A stretch of 8,963 nt of DNA, taken from positions 1 through 8,963 of the forward strand of contig JBCBJG010000127.1 in NCBI GenBank assembly GCA_038523655.1, given 5' to 3'. Of the stretch, positions 1-7,056 are shown in pieces. Origin of the DNA: CALHAX01 sp038523655 (GTDB lineage Bacteria; Pseudomonadota; Alphaproteobacteria; Rhizobiales; CALHAX01). Position 1 is the first letter of the stretch. Every line of letters starts with the position of its first letter. A model generated the notes under the pieces. That model was not told the DNA's origin, did no database searches, and worked only from the letters and a program-made list of their open reading frames with translations. Both the position numbers and the translations under genes were made by a program.

Positions 1-1
1 A

Positions 2-823
2 AACAAGGGTGCCGGAAACACGGGTACTCGAAACACGAGCGCTGGCAACGCTGGTGCCGGAACCGCCAGCGCGGGCAGCAAGAGCGGTGGAACCAAACGT
101 TCCGGCAAAACCACCAGGGTCGGCAACGACGGCAAGCGCACACTCGCAACACGGGTCAAAACTGCCAAAGGCCGGCGCCTATCCTCGACACGGTGGTTGC
201 AACGCCAGTTGAACGATCCGTATGTCGCCGAGGCCCGTGAACAGGGGCTGCGCTCTCGCGCGGCGTTCAAACTTCAGCAGATCCAGGAAAAGCACCACAT
301 TCTGAAACTCGGAGACTGTGTGGTTGATCTTGGCGCGGCCCCCGGCGGATGGAGCAAGCTCGCAGCGGACTGGGTCGGAGCGCTCGCGCCTGCGGGCAAC
401 AAACAGGGCACCGTCGTCGCGTTGGATCTGGTGGAGATCGAGCCGATCGCCGGCGTGACGTTTCTCGAGATGGATTTCATGGACGATACCGCGCCCGAGA
501 GGCTCATGGCGGCGCTCAATGGGCGGCCGGTCGATGCGGTGATTTCCGACATGGCGGCGCCTTCCACGGGACACAAACAGACGGACCATCTGCGGATCAT
601 CGGGCTTTGCGAAGCCGCGCTCGAGTTTGCCCGCGATGTGCTCGCGCCCGGCGGGATATTTCTGGCGAAAGTGCTTCAGGGCGGAACGACCGGCGATCTG
701 CTGACACTCATGAAGCGCGACTTCAAAAAGGTCCGGCATGTGAAGCCCGAGGCGAGCCGCGCCGATTCTTCGGAACTCTTCGTCCTCGCGACCGGTTTTC
801 GCGGCAGGGCGACGCCGGAATGA
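2..823 (+). CDS. rlmE: 23S rRNA (uridine-2'-O)-methyltransferase RlmE (FtsJ), 5'-truncated by window edge
   Basis: RlmE uses S-adenosylmethionine to methylate the ribose of U2552 in the 23S rRNA A-loop, a late step in large-subunit assembly. The frame is open from base 2 to TGA 821-823 (273 visible codons). The family core starts at the conserved SSTRWLQRQLNDPYV stretch, so the true start is upstream of the window, not the internal TTG at 197. Visible landmarks, counted from base 2: catalytic tetrad K90 (in RSRAAFKL), D183 (ISDMAAPSTGH), K223 (FLAKVLQGG) and E258 (SSELFVLATGF), whose last three spacings match E. coli D124-K164-E199; SAM loop DLGAAPGGWSK at 109-119. The core is normal length. 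The preceding ~50 residues are a Gly/Asn/Thr/Ser/Ala tail turning basic (KRSGKTTR), plausibly disordered and RNA-contacting; such tails occur in alphaproteobacterial homologues, but this one is long. Identity is very secure; only the start is unknown. Confidence 0.96.
   Translation, partial: NKGAGNTGTRNTSAGNAGAGTASAGSKSGGTKRSGKTTRVGNDGKRTLATRVKTAKGRRLSSTRWLQRQLNDPYVAEAREQGLRSRAAFKLQQIQEKHHILKLGDCVVDLGAAPGGWSKLAADWVGALAPAGNKQGTVVALDLVEIEPIAGVTFLEMDFMDDTAPERLMAALNGRPVDAVISDMAAPSTGHKQTDHLRIIGLCEAALEFARDVLAPGGIFLAKVLQGGTTGDLLTLMKRDFKKVRHVKPEASRADSSELFVLATGFRGRATPE
14..118 (+). repeat. Degenerate 15-bp tandem repeat coding a pentapeptide tail in RlmE
   Basis: Read in the rlmE frame, bases 14-118 divide into seven 15-bp units starting at 14, 29, 44, 59, 74, 89 and 104. 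They encode GNTGT, RNTSA, GNAGA, GTASA, GSKSG, GTKRS and GKTTR, an approximate Gly-Asn/Thr-x-Gly/Ser-Ala pattern. Bases 2-13 (NKGA) look like the end of an earlier unit, so the array probably extends upstream. The first four units are most alike; later units drift and become lysine/arginine-rich. Because the unit is a multiple of three, gain or loss of copies would keep the frame. The period is seen directly; an origin by slippage is an inference. Confidence 0.6.
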
Positions 824-870
824 CCCTCGACAAAGGGCTGAAGCGCCACTCGACCGTGCGTGTCGAGGTC
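822..870 (+). repeat. Imperfect inverted repeat (hairpin) at the 3' end of rlmE
   Basis: GACCCTCGACA at 822-832 can pair with TGTCGAGGTC at 861-870: ten base pairs with one bulged C and a 28-base loop. It overlaps the rlmE stop codon (821-823). No run of T follows the second arm, so it does not meet the usual pattern of an intrinsic terminator. It could stabilise the 3' end of the message or be chance in GC-rich DNA. The rest of the gap before the cyclase (871-1015) shows nothing convincing. Confidence 0.3.
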
Positions 871-1015
871 TGATCCGTCCAACTGAAGGTGGCGGCACGC
901 ATTCTGCTTGGAAAACGCGCTATAGCCGCACCGGCGCCCTCTTCGACCCGTGTCGCTCCCGACCTGTGTCGTCGAAACGCCCCGTTCATCACCAGCATCT
1001 GACCTCTGCCTGACC

Positions 1016-2542
1016 ATGCCGCAACGCCGCCTCTCTGCCATTCTCGCCGCCGACGTGGTCGGGTTCTCCGCCATGATGGGCGAAGACGAGACCGGCACGC
1101 TCGCCGCACTGAAGGCATTTCGCCGCGAGATCTTCAATCCCGTCATCGAGGACCACGGCGGGCGCGTCGTCAAACTCATGGGTGATGGGACGCTGGTCGA
1201 ATTTCAGTCCGTGGTGGACGCGGTCAACGCTGCGATCAGCGTGCAGGAGCGGATCAACGGTGCTGGTGGTGGCGCGGCTCCCGCTACCGATCCACAGAGC
1301 CCGGCGGCCGATGCGCGCGAGGCTGAGGCACCATCGGCTTCTGCGATTAAAATCCGCATCGGGGTCAATATCGGCGACATCATCGTTGATGGGGATGATA
1401 TTTATGGGGACGGGGTGAATGTTGCCGCGCGCCTCGAAGCGCTGGCCGAAGCCGACGACGTGCTTATCTCCGGCGCGGTGCACGACAGCATCCGCAAGCG
1501 GGTAAGTGCACCGTTCGAGGATTTCGGGGCGCATACGCTCAAGCATATTGCCGAGCCCGTGCAAGTCTATCGCTGGTCGCCGGCGATCGCGCTCGCATCG
1601 AAGGCGCTGCGTGAGCGGGAAGTCGGCGCTGGCGCACGGTCGGGACCGGCCGCATCACCACCGACCCCCGTCGCGCCCGCGAGCGGTGTCAATGGCGCAC
1701 GGTTCCTCCGGATGATCGGCGGTGCCGTGCTCGTGCTGGCGATTGTCCTTGCCGCGCTGTTCTGGTTTCGCAGCGGAGAGGATGCGCCTGCACGTCGGGC
1801 GGATGACACGGCGGTGCAGCCCGCAGCTACGAACCAACCCGACGTGCCGCCCGCAGCGACCACGACGCAGGCCGATGCGTCACTGGCCGCCGAAGTTGAA
1901 GGCGCGCAGCAGACCGACGCGTCTGATGTTTCGCCGCGAGCAACGACGGAAGATTTATCGGCACCGAAGGCGGAGGCCGAGCCGGTGTCGATCGTGCCCG
2001 AACCTGCTGCCACCTCTGAGGCTAGCCCTACGAGCGGGTCAGAGGCCCAACCTGCAACTCTCCCGGAGACTGGCCTCGAAACCGTGCCTGACGTGAAGCC
2101 TCAAAGCGGAAGTGACATCGACGCCCAAACCTCGCCCGTAGCTGAACCGGCGCCGACCGGGGACGCTCTTCGTGATTTCCTCGTTGGCTCCACCCTGCGT
2201 GGCGGCCGGGACTTCGGCGGATCGACATTCAGCGTGGCGCTTCGCGAAGGCGGGCGACTGCGTGGACGCGTTTCGGTCGGGGACAGCTTCGGCTCGTCCA
2301 GCATCGATAGCGGCCGGTGGGCGGTGAACGGCTCGCGGCTCTGTCTGGCGTTCGATACCCTCGCCCAAGGCGTTCGGCGATGCGCGCAAGTGGGCGGTAC
2401 GACGACCGCACTGACGTTCGAGCGGGCGGATGGTGCGCCGCGCGGCTGGTCAGTGCAGGCCCGCGATGCAGCAAACGCACCGGACGCAAGCGACACCGGC
2501 GACCTTGCGGCTGATCCTGTGCCGGGCGCGGCCGCCGAGTAA
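1016..2542 (+). CDS. Class III adenylate/guanylate cyclase with one TM segment and C-terminal putative periplasmic domain
   Basis: Predicted to make cyclic nucleotide (probably cAMP from ATP). The 508-residue protein starts at ATG 1016, just before the family-typical RRLSAILAADVVGFS; an in-frame GTG at 950 would add 22 residues without family character, and neither start has a clear ribosome site. The catalytic domain (about 5-195) has both metal aspartates D13 (ADVVGFS) and D57 (KLMGDG), the adenine-contacting pair K53 and D128 (DIYGDGVN), and the transition-state pair N135 and R139 (VNVAAR). All key residues are present, so it should act as a homodimer with two sites, and K/D favours ATP over GTP. 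An Ala/Pro/Gly-rich insert fills about 81-110. One membrane helix lies at about 233-251, followed by a ~130-residue Ala/Pro/Thr/Glu linker and a small beta-rich domain (about 383-485) with C443 and C456. That last domain resembles small W/C-containing beta domains of alphaproteobacterial exported proteins. Regulation and downstream target are unknown. Confidence 0.9.
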   Translation: MPQRRLSAILAADVVGFSAMMGEDETGTLAALKAFRREIFNPVIEDHGGRVVKLMGDGTLVEFQSVVDAVNAAISVQERINGAGGGAAPATDPQSPAADAREAEAPSASAIKIRIGVNIGDIIVDGDDIYGDGVNVAARLEALAEADDVLISGAVHDSIRKRVSAPFEDFGAHTLKHIAEPVQVYRWSPAIALASKALREREVGAGARSGPAASPPTPVAPASGVNGARFLRMIGGAVLVLAIVLAALFWFRSGEDAPARRADDTAVQPAATNQPDVPPAATTTQADASLAAEVEGAQQTDASDVSPRATTEDLSAPKAEAEPVSIVPEPAATSEASPTSGSEAQPATLPETGLETVPDVKPQSGSDIDAQTSPVAEPAPTGDALRDFLVGSTLRGGRDFGGSTFSVALREGGRLRGRVSVGDSFGSSSIDSGRWAVNGSRLCLAFDTLAQGVRRCAQVGGTTTALTFERADGAPRGWSVQARDAANAPDASDTGDLAADPVPGAAAE

Positions 2543-2551
2543 GCGGCGCGC
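2526..2551 (+). terminator. Possible weak hairpin terminator after the cyclase gene
   Basis: GCGCG (2526-2530) plus CCGC (2532-2535) can pair with GCGG (2543-2546) plus CGCGC (2547-2551), giving nine GC pairs with one bulged G and a 7-base loop containing the cyclase stop codon. A pyrimidine/T-rich stretch (about 2564-2580) follows, but 13 bases late. The position between two convergent genes makes a terminator plausible; the missing immediate T-tract makes it weak. Confidence 0.25.
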
Positions 2552-2622
2552 TGAGGAGGCGCGGTATTTCTCTCTCCTTTGCGGGCGGGGAACGACTGTC
2601 CCGTTACCTCAGGAAAAGCGCA

Positions 2623-3555
2623 TCACTCTTTGCGGAACCGCCGGAAGAAATTCATGACCACCTGCGCCGTTTCGATATCGGCATTCCGCTCACCGAAGCG
2701 CTTCATGTAGTCCTTGGAGAATGGCGTCCGGCTCGGGGTTTGATGGCCACCGCCTTCAACGCGGTAAAGTTTGAGCGCGTTATCCACCCGACAGCCGGTC
2801 CAGGACACAGCGCGCACGCGGGAGCGCGCGTTTTTGTCCGCCTGATGCAAGCGGAACGACTTTTGCCGTTTGCACGCCATCTCGCGCCGCCACAGCTCGA
2901 AAACCTCAGCGACTGAGATCTCCCGATCGTGGGTGAATAGCCATCCGTCGAACGGCAGCGTCGTATCGTCCGTGCCGAACACCGACATGAGGGGGACGAA
3001 CGCCGAGGGTGCGCAATCGTCGTGATCGGTTTGTGTCATCGTGCCGGAAATGGGTGCCGCGGCAGCGAACATATCAAGGCCGGCGCAAAGTGCGCGGTAA
3101 CTCATGATCGCACCGTCAGAAAAACCGGTGAGATAGACGCGGTTTGCATCGACCACCCCCGCGTCAACATACCGGGCAACGAGGGCCCTCAGGAACGCGA
3201 TGTCATCGGGCGACGACGCACCGTCCCATGCCGAGAGCGGCTTGTCGCGGAACAGGTTCCATTGCCCATTCACCGCGTAGGGATAAACGACACCCCAGCC
3301 TTCCTCGGTGGCCCGCGTGTCGAGCCCGCGCCAGTAGACTTCCACCAGACCGTGTTCGCTGCGAACCGCGTCGCCCTCGCGGCGATAGCCGTGGAGCGCG
3401 ACGATCAGTGGACGCGGGGCGGCTGCGCCTTTCTCAAGATTGTGCGCGAGGTAGGTGCGGGCGGCATCGCCAACGAGGACAGAGCGTTCTTCGCCGGCCT
3501 GCCCGCACGTCGCCGTGATGCACAGCAGGACGAGTGCAAGGGAAAATCGCGACAT
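2623..3555 (-). CDS. Exported alpha/beta hydrolase, PHB-depolymerase/LpqC (feruloyl-esterase-like) family
   Basis: A 310-residue serine hydrolase predicted to act outside the cytoplasm on an ester substrate. Residues 1-20 form a signal peptide (short basic start, hydrophobic LALVLLCITA, probable cleavage after CGQA); the cysteine at 17 lacks a proper lipobox, so a lipoprotein is less likely. The fold follows: HG at 55-56 in VALHGY (oxyanion region), nucleophile S146 in the elbow GFSDG, probable acid D196 or D197 in GTDD, and H271 in GGGHQTPS. The segment DDIAFLRALV (117-126) before the nucleophile is typical of LpqC/PHB-depolymerase-like proteins. Four cysteines in the mature part (157, 181, 228, 255) could form disulphides, consistent with export. 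It converges on the cyclase gene and diverges from guaB with 196 bp between start codons. Known members act on polyhydroxybutyrate, feruloyl or acetyl-xylan esters; the substrate here cannot be told from sequence. No PHB synthesis gene is nearby. Confidence 0.86.
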   Translation of the reverse strand: MSRFSLALVLLCITATCGQAGEERSVLVGDAARTYLAHNLEKGAAAPRPLIVALHGYRREGDAVRSEHGLVEVYWRGLDTRATEEGWGVVYPYAVNGQWNLFRDKPLSAWDGASSPDDIAFLRALVARYVDAGVVDANRVYLTGFSDGAIMSYRALCAGLDMFAAAAPISGTMTQTDHDDCAPSAFVPLMSVFGTDDTTLPFDGWLFTHDREISVAEVFELWRREMACKRQKSFRLHQADKNARSRVRAVSWTGCRVDNALKLYRVEGGGHQTPSRTPFSKDYMKRFGERNADIETAQVVMNFFRRFRKE

Positions 3556-3737
3556 TCAACACCCTACGCATAGCCTGTCTTCTCTCGAGTACCACACGTA
3601 GGTCCATCCCTTCAAAGGGCATGCACACCACGGGCCGCGCGCGCCTTTCCTCCCTCTCCCCTATCGACGCATGACCACGGGTGGCCTCGGCACCGGCGCT
3701 CTGCTAAGGCGGCGCTCACTTTCTCACCGGCATGCCG

Positions 3738-3743
3738 CGGGAG
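3738..3743 (+). promoter_or_regulatory. Ribosome binding site deciding the guaB start
   Basis: CGGGAG lies 8 bases before ATG 3752 and is a good partial match to the anti-Shine-Dalgarno sequence. The upstream in-frame ATG at 3671 has no such site, and the 27 residues it would add are Arg/Gly-rich and unlike the IMPDH N-terminus. This supports starting guaB at 3752. Confidence 0.55.
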
Positions 3744-3751
3744 TACGACGC

Positions 3752-5248
3752 ATGAGCAAACGTGCGGGTCTGCTCGATCTACCTCTGGCGCTGACGTTCG
3801 ACGATGTGCTGCTGCGGCCCGGTCCGTCCGAGGTGCTCCCGGGTGAAGTGAACGTGACGTCTCGCATTACGCGGGACATCACCCTCAATATCCCGATCCT
3901 CTCCGCGGCGATGGACACGGTGACCGAAGCCGAACTCGCGATCGCGGTTGCGCAGGCGGGTGGGATCGGCGTCGTCCACCGCAATCTCGATCCGGCCGCG
4001 CAGGCGGGCGAGGTCGCGAAGGTGAAGCGGTTTGAATCCGGTATGGTCGTCAATCCCGTGACCATGACGCCGGACGGCACGCTCGCCGACGCCCTCGCGC
4101 TGATGGAGCATCACAAGATTTCCGGTATCCCGGTCGTCGAGAAGCCGACCAGCGGACAGCAGGCCGGAAAACTTGTCGGCATTCTCACGAACCGCGACGT
4201 GCGTTTTGCCGACAAGGCCGACCAGCCCGTGCACGAGTTGATGACGCGGGACGTCATCACCGTGGAGGAAAATCACGACATGGCGGATGCGAAGCGCAAG
4301 CTTCACCAGCACCGTATCGAGAAACTCGTGGTGGTCGACGATGCTTATCGGTGCATCGGGCTGATCACCGTCACGGACATCGAGAAAGCAAAAAACCACC
4401 CGAATGCCTGCAAGGATGGGCACGGGCGGTTGCGCGTTGCGGCGGCGACGACGGTTGGCGATGCCGGCATCGAGCGGACCGAGCGGCTGATCGATGCGGA
4501 CGTAGACCTCATCGTGGTCGATACGGCACATGGCCACTCCGCGCGCGTGCTCGAAGCGGTTTCGCAGATCAAGCGGCTGTCGAACCATGTCCAGGTGATG
4601 GCCGGCAACGTTGCGACCGCTGATGGAACGAAGGCGCTGATCGACGCCGGTGCCGACAGCGTGAAAGTCGGCATCGGACCCGGCAGCATTTGCACAACGC
4701 GGGTGGTCGCAGGGGTCGGGGTGCCGCAGCTCACGGCCATTATGGAGTGTGCCGAGGCGGCGCAGGCGACCAACACACCGGTGATTGCCGACGGTGGCAT
4801 CAAGCTTTCAGGCGATCTTGCGAAGGCGATCGCCGCGGGCGCGGACGCAGCGATGATTGGCTCGCTGCTTGCCGGCACCAGCGAAAGCCCGGGCGAGGTC
4901 TACCTGTACCAGGGTCGCTCCTACAAAGCGTACCGGGGAATGGGCTCGGTCGGCGCGATGGCGCGCGGGTCGGCGGACCGGTACTTCCAGCAGGAGGTGA
5001 AGGACAGCCTGAAGCTGGTGCCCGAGGGGGTAGAGGGACAGGTGGCGTACAAGGGGCCGGTCTCGGCGGTGCTGCATCAGCTGGTCGGCGGGCTGCGGGC
5101 CTCGATGGGCTACACGGGCTCGAAAACGATCGAGGTGCTCCAGCAACGCGCGGAATTTATTCGGATCTCCGCCGCATCACTGCGAGAAAGCCATTCGCAC
5201 GACGTGACGATCACCCGCGAGAGCCCGAACTATCCGATGTCGAGCTGA
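3752..5248 (+). CDS. guaB: Inosine-5'-monophosphate dehydrogenase (IMPDH)
   Basis: Oxidises IMP to XMP with NAD+, the committed step of GMP synthesis, in the cytoplasm as a tetramer or octamer. The 498-residue product matches the usual bacterial length (about 490-500). Visible parts: N-terminal LTFDDVLLRPGPSEVLP and SAAMDTVTE; two CBS domains inserted in the barrel (about 101-158 with NRDVRF at its end, and 162-219 ending LITVTDIEKA); VDTAHGHS; catalytic loop GPGSICTTR with C314, which forms the thioimidate intermediate (E. coli C305); ADGGIKLSGD; the phosphate and flap segments YRGMGSVGAM and R410-Y411 in SADRYFQQE (E. coli R401-Y402, the same offset of 9). All catalytic residues are intact. 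It is the first gene of a probable five-gene run ending in guaA, the next enzyme. The CBS pair suggests purine-nucleotide control of activity, known in the family. No promoter or PurR-like operator was recognised upstream. Confidence 0.98.
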   Translation: MSKRAGLLDLPLALTFDDVLLRPGPSEVLPGEVNVTSRITRDITLNIPILSAAMDTVTEAELAIAVAQAGGIGVVHRNLDPAAQAGEVAKVKRFESGMVVNPVTMTPDGTLADALALMEHHKISGIPVVEKPTSGQQAGKLVGILTNRDVRFADKADQPVHELMTRDVITVEENHDMADAKRKLHQHRIEKLVVVDDAYRCIGLITVTDIEKAKNHPNACKDGHGRLRVAAATTVGDAGIERTERLIDADVDLIVVDTAHGHSARVLEAVSQIKRLSNHVQVMAGNVATADGTKALIDAGADSVKVGIGPGSICTTRVVAGVGVPQLTAIMECAEAAQATNTPVIADGGIKLSGDLAKAIAAGADAAMIGSLLAGTSESPGEVYLYQGRSYKAYRGMGSVGAMARGSADRYFQQEVKDSLKLVPEGVEGQVAYKGPVSAVLHQLVGGLRASMGYTGSKTIEVLQQRAEFIRISAASLRESHSHDVTITRESPNYPMSS

Positions 5249-5288
5249 CGCGCGCGACGCTCGAGCGGTCCGGAGAACGCACCTCGCC

Positions 5289-5720
5289 ATGACGCCTGCC
5301 GATCTTTTCTTTCCCGCGCTCGCGCAGATCGGGCTGACCATTGTCCTGCTCGTCTGGATGGGCCGGGCACGGCTGACGGCGCTGCGCACGCAGAAGGTCC
5401 GGATATCGCAGATCGCACTCGGTCAACGGGCCTGGCCTGAACGCGCGCAGCGGATCAGCAATGCGTTTCACAATCAGTTCGAAATGCCGGTGCTGTTTTA
5501 TGTGGCGCTCCTGTTTGCGATCCCACTCGACGTGACCAGTAGATTTTTCCTCTTCCTCGCCTGGGCGTTCGTCGTGCTGCGCCTGCTGCATCTCTATTTT
5601 CATGTCTCGGGTCGTCATATCAACGCGCGGTTCCTTTCCTTTTGCGCTGGCGCAGCGGTGCTCGCGATCATGTTCGCAATGCTCACCGTGCAGGCCATCA
5701 ACGGCGGGGCAGGCAGCTAG
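5289..5720 (+). CDS. MAPEG-family integral membrane protein
   Basis: A 143-residue inner-membrane protein with four predicted helices, at about 6-24, 65-80, 86-104 and 114-136. This fits the MAPEG fold (membrane-associated proteins in eicosanoid and glutathione metabolism), whose members form trimers and often bind glutathione between subunits. Family marks seen: the basic loop after helix 1 (GRARLTALRTQKVR), ALGQRAWPERAQRISNAFHNQFE, then N62, E65 and P67 at the start of helix 2, and R98 with H101 and Y103 in helix 3. Bacterial short MAPEG proteins of this kind are mostly uncharacterised; glutathione transferase or peroxidase activity is possible but not shown. It starts 40 bp after guaB and ends 4 bp before rsmB, so it is probably co-transcribed. 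No strong ribosome site is present at normal spacing (a GGAG lies 13 bases before the ATG). Confidence 0.87.
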   Translation: MTPADLFFPALAQIGLTIVLLVWMGRARLTALRTQKVRISQIALGQRAWPERAQRISNAFHNQFEMPVLFYVALLFAIPLDVTSRFFLFLAWAFVVLRLLHLYFHVSGRHINARFLSFCAGAAVLAIMFAMLTVQAINGGAGS

Positions 5721-5724
5721 TACG

Positions 5725-7053
5725 ATGCGCCCACCGGGCCGCGTTGCCGCGGCGATCGAGATCATCGACGACATACGCTCGCGACATCGCCCGGCACCCA
5801 TCGCGCTGGCCGACTGGGCCCGTGCGCATCGCTTCGCAGGCGCGGGCGATCGGGCGGCCATCGGCACGCTCGTGTTCGACGCGCTGCGTCGGATGCGCTC
5901 ATCCATGTGGATCATGGAAGACGAGACGGCGCGGGGCGCGGTGGTCGGGATGCTCGCCCAGATGAGTGGCGGTGATCCCGATGCAGTCCCGGCGCTGTTC
6001 GACGGGTCGCCTCACGCAGCGGATCCGCTGACGTCGGCTGAAGTCTCCGCGCTTGGGCGTGTTGCCGCGCTCGGCGAGGCTCCTGCGGCAGTGCAAGGGG
6101 ACGTGCCCGATTGGGCCTGGCCGCATTTCGAGCAGGCATTTGACGATCTCGCGCTTGTAGAGGCACGAGCGCTTGCGGCCCGCGCGCCGGTCGATCTGCG
6201 CGCCAATACGCTGAAGGCCTCGCAGGACAAGGTGGTCAAGTCGCTTTCCCGGGTCGGGGCTACGGCGAGCCCGATCGCGCAGCACGGCGTTCGGCTGGCG
6301 CCGCCCCCAGTATTGCCGCTCGCAGCCGGGGGGAAGCAGGCGAACGTTCAGAACGAGGCCGGCTTCCAGAAGGGTTGGTTCGAGATTCAAGATGAGGCTT
6401 CGCAGATCGCCGCCGCGCTTGTCTTCGCGCAGCCCGGCGAACAGATCCTCGATCTCTGCGCAGGCGGCGGGGGAAAAACGCTGGCGCTGGCTGCAGCGAT
6501 GCAGAACCGCGGGCAGCTCTTCGCCTATGACAATGATCGTTCCCGCCTCGCACCGATCCATCAGCGGCTGAAGCGTGCCGGCGTACGCAATACGCAGGTG
6601 CGCTCGCCGAGTGGGGAGGGCATAGCGCACGATCTGGCGGATCTGGTCGGGCGGATGGACCGGGTCCTTATCGACGCACCCTGCTCAGGTTCCGGCACGT
6701 GGCGGCGACGGCCCGATGCGAAGTGGCGCGCGAGTGAGGCAAACCTCGAGGCGCGGGCTGACGCCCAGCGCGCGCTGCTCGACACCGCGCGGGACTACGT
6801 GCGTCCAGGCGGGTATCTCTGTTACGTCACGTGCTCGCTCTTCGCGGTTGAAAACGAGATGCCGGTGCACGACTTCATCCGTAGGCACCCGGACTTCGAA
6901 CTCGTCTCCGCAGAAGAGGCCTGGCGCGAACTATACGGCGTCGAGACCGTCTCGCCGTGGTCGGACGATCTTGCCTCGTTACGGCTGACACCGGCTGCCA
7001 CGCAGACCGACGGATTTTATTTCGCCGTACTTGAGCGGCGTTTGGAGGGATGA
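5725..7053 (+). CDS. rsmB: RsmB/NOP-family 16S rRNA (cytosine-5-)-methyltransferase
   Basis: Predicted to use SAM to make 5-methylcytosine in rRNA (C967 of 16S rRNA for E. coli RsmB). The product from ATG 5725 is 442 residues; the frame is open back to 5602 but that part overlaps the MAPEG gene and has no family likeness. An N-terminal helical region (about 1-75, RVAAAIEIIDDIRSRH onward) is in the place of the NusB-like domain. The catalytic part begins near DLRANTLKAS and FEIQDEASQ. SAM motif DLCAGGGGKT starts at D243; motif IV DAPCSGSGTWRRRPDAKWR holds C320, and motif VI YVTCSLF holds C370, the nucleophile in this family, with C320 releasing the product. Both cysteines are intact. The conserved SAM loop usually reads DLCAGAGGKT, so one Ala is Gly here. 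It sits in the guaB-guaA run, a placement I recall from other alphaproteobacteria. Family is certain; the exact target base is inferred. Confidence 0.93.
   Translation: MRPPGRVAAAIEIIDDIRSRHRPAPIALADWARAHRFAGAGDRAAIGTLVFDALRRMRSSMWIMEDETARGAVVGMLAQMSGGDPDAVPALFDGSPHAADPLTSAEVSALGRVAALGEAPAAVQGDVPDWAWPHFEQAFDDLALVEARALAARAPVDLRANTLKASQDKVVKSLSRVGATASPIAQHGVRLAPPPVLPLAAGGKQANVQNEAGFQKGWFEIQDEASQIAAALVFAQPGEQILDLCAGGGGKTLALAAAMQNRGQLFAYDNDRSRLAPIHQRLKRAGVRNTQVRSPSGEGIAHDLADLVGRMDRVLIDAPCSGSGTWRRRPDAKWRASEANLEARADAQRALLDTARDYVRPGGYLCYVTCSLFAVENEMPVHDFIRRHPDFELVSAEEAWRELYGVETVSPWSDDLASLRLTPAATQTDGFYFAVLERRLEG
7044..7048 (+). promoter_or_regulatory. Ribosome binding site for tspO inside the end of rsmB
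   Basis: A full GGAGG core lies 8 bases before ATG 7057 and inside the last codons of rsmB. It is the clearest Shine-Dalgarno site in the window and fixes the tspO start. With only 3 bases between the rsmB stop and the tspO start, translational coupling is likely. Confidence 0.65.
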
Positions 7054-7056
7054 GCG

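Noticed and set aside
179..898. 239-codon minus-strand open frame opposite rlmE
   Set aside because: Antisense to an RlmE core with all four catalytic residues; its Arg/Pro/Gly-rich composition is typical of a shadow frame in GC-rich DNA.
898..926. TATAGC at 921-926 as a -10 box for the cyclase
   Set aside because: No acceptable -35 element lies 16-18 bases upstream (898-903 reads CGCATT).
950..1015. GTG start extending the cyclase by 22 residues
   Set aside because: No ribosome site, and the family typically begins a few residues before RRLSAILAADV, matching ATG 1016.
3608..3619. Small palindrome CCCTTCAAAGGG between the hydrolase and guaB as a possible operator
   Set aside because: Five-base arms are expected by chance; no second copy or promoter elements were seen near it.
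3671..3751. Upstream in-frame ATG extending guaB by 27 residues
   Set aside because: No ribosome site, Arg/Gly-rich residues unlike the IMPDH N-terminus, while ATG 3752 has CGGGAG at 8-base spacing.
5602..5724. Upstream in-frame start extending rsmB by 41 residues
   Set aside because: It would overlap the MAPEG coding region in another frame, and the added residues (Ser/Cys/Arg-rich) do not resemble RsmB.
5899..6630. 243-codon minus-strand open frame opposite rsmB
   Set aside because: Shadow of the RsmB frame, which carries the SAM motif and both catalytic cysteines; the antisense product has no recognisable motif.
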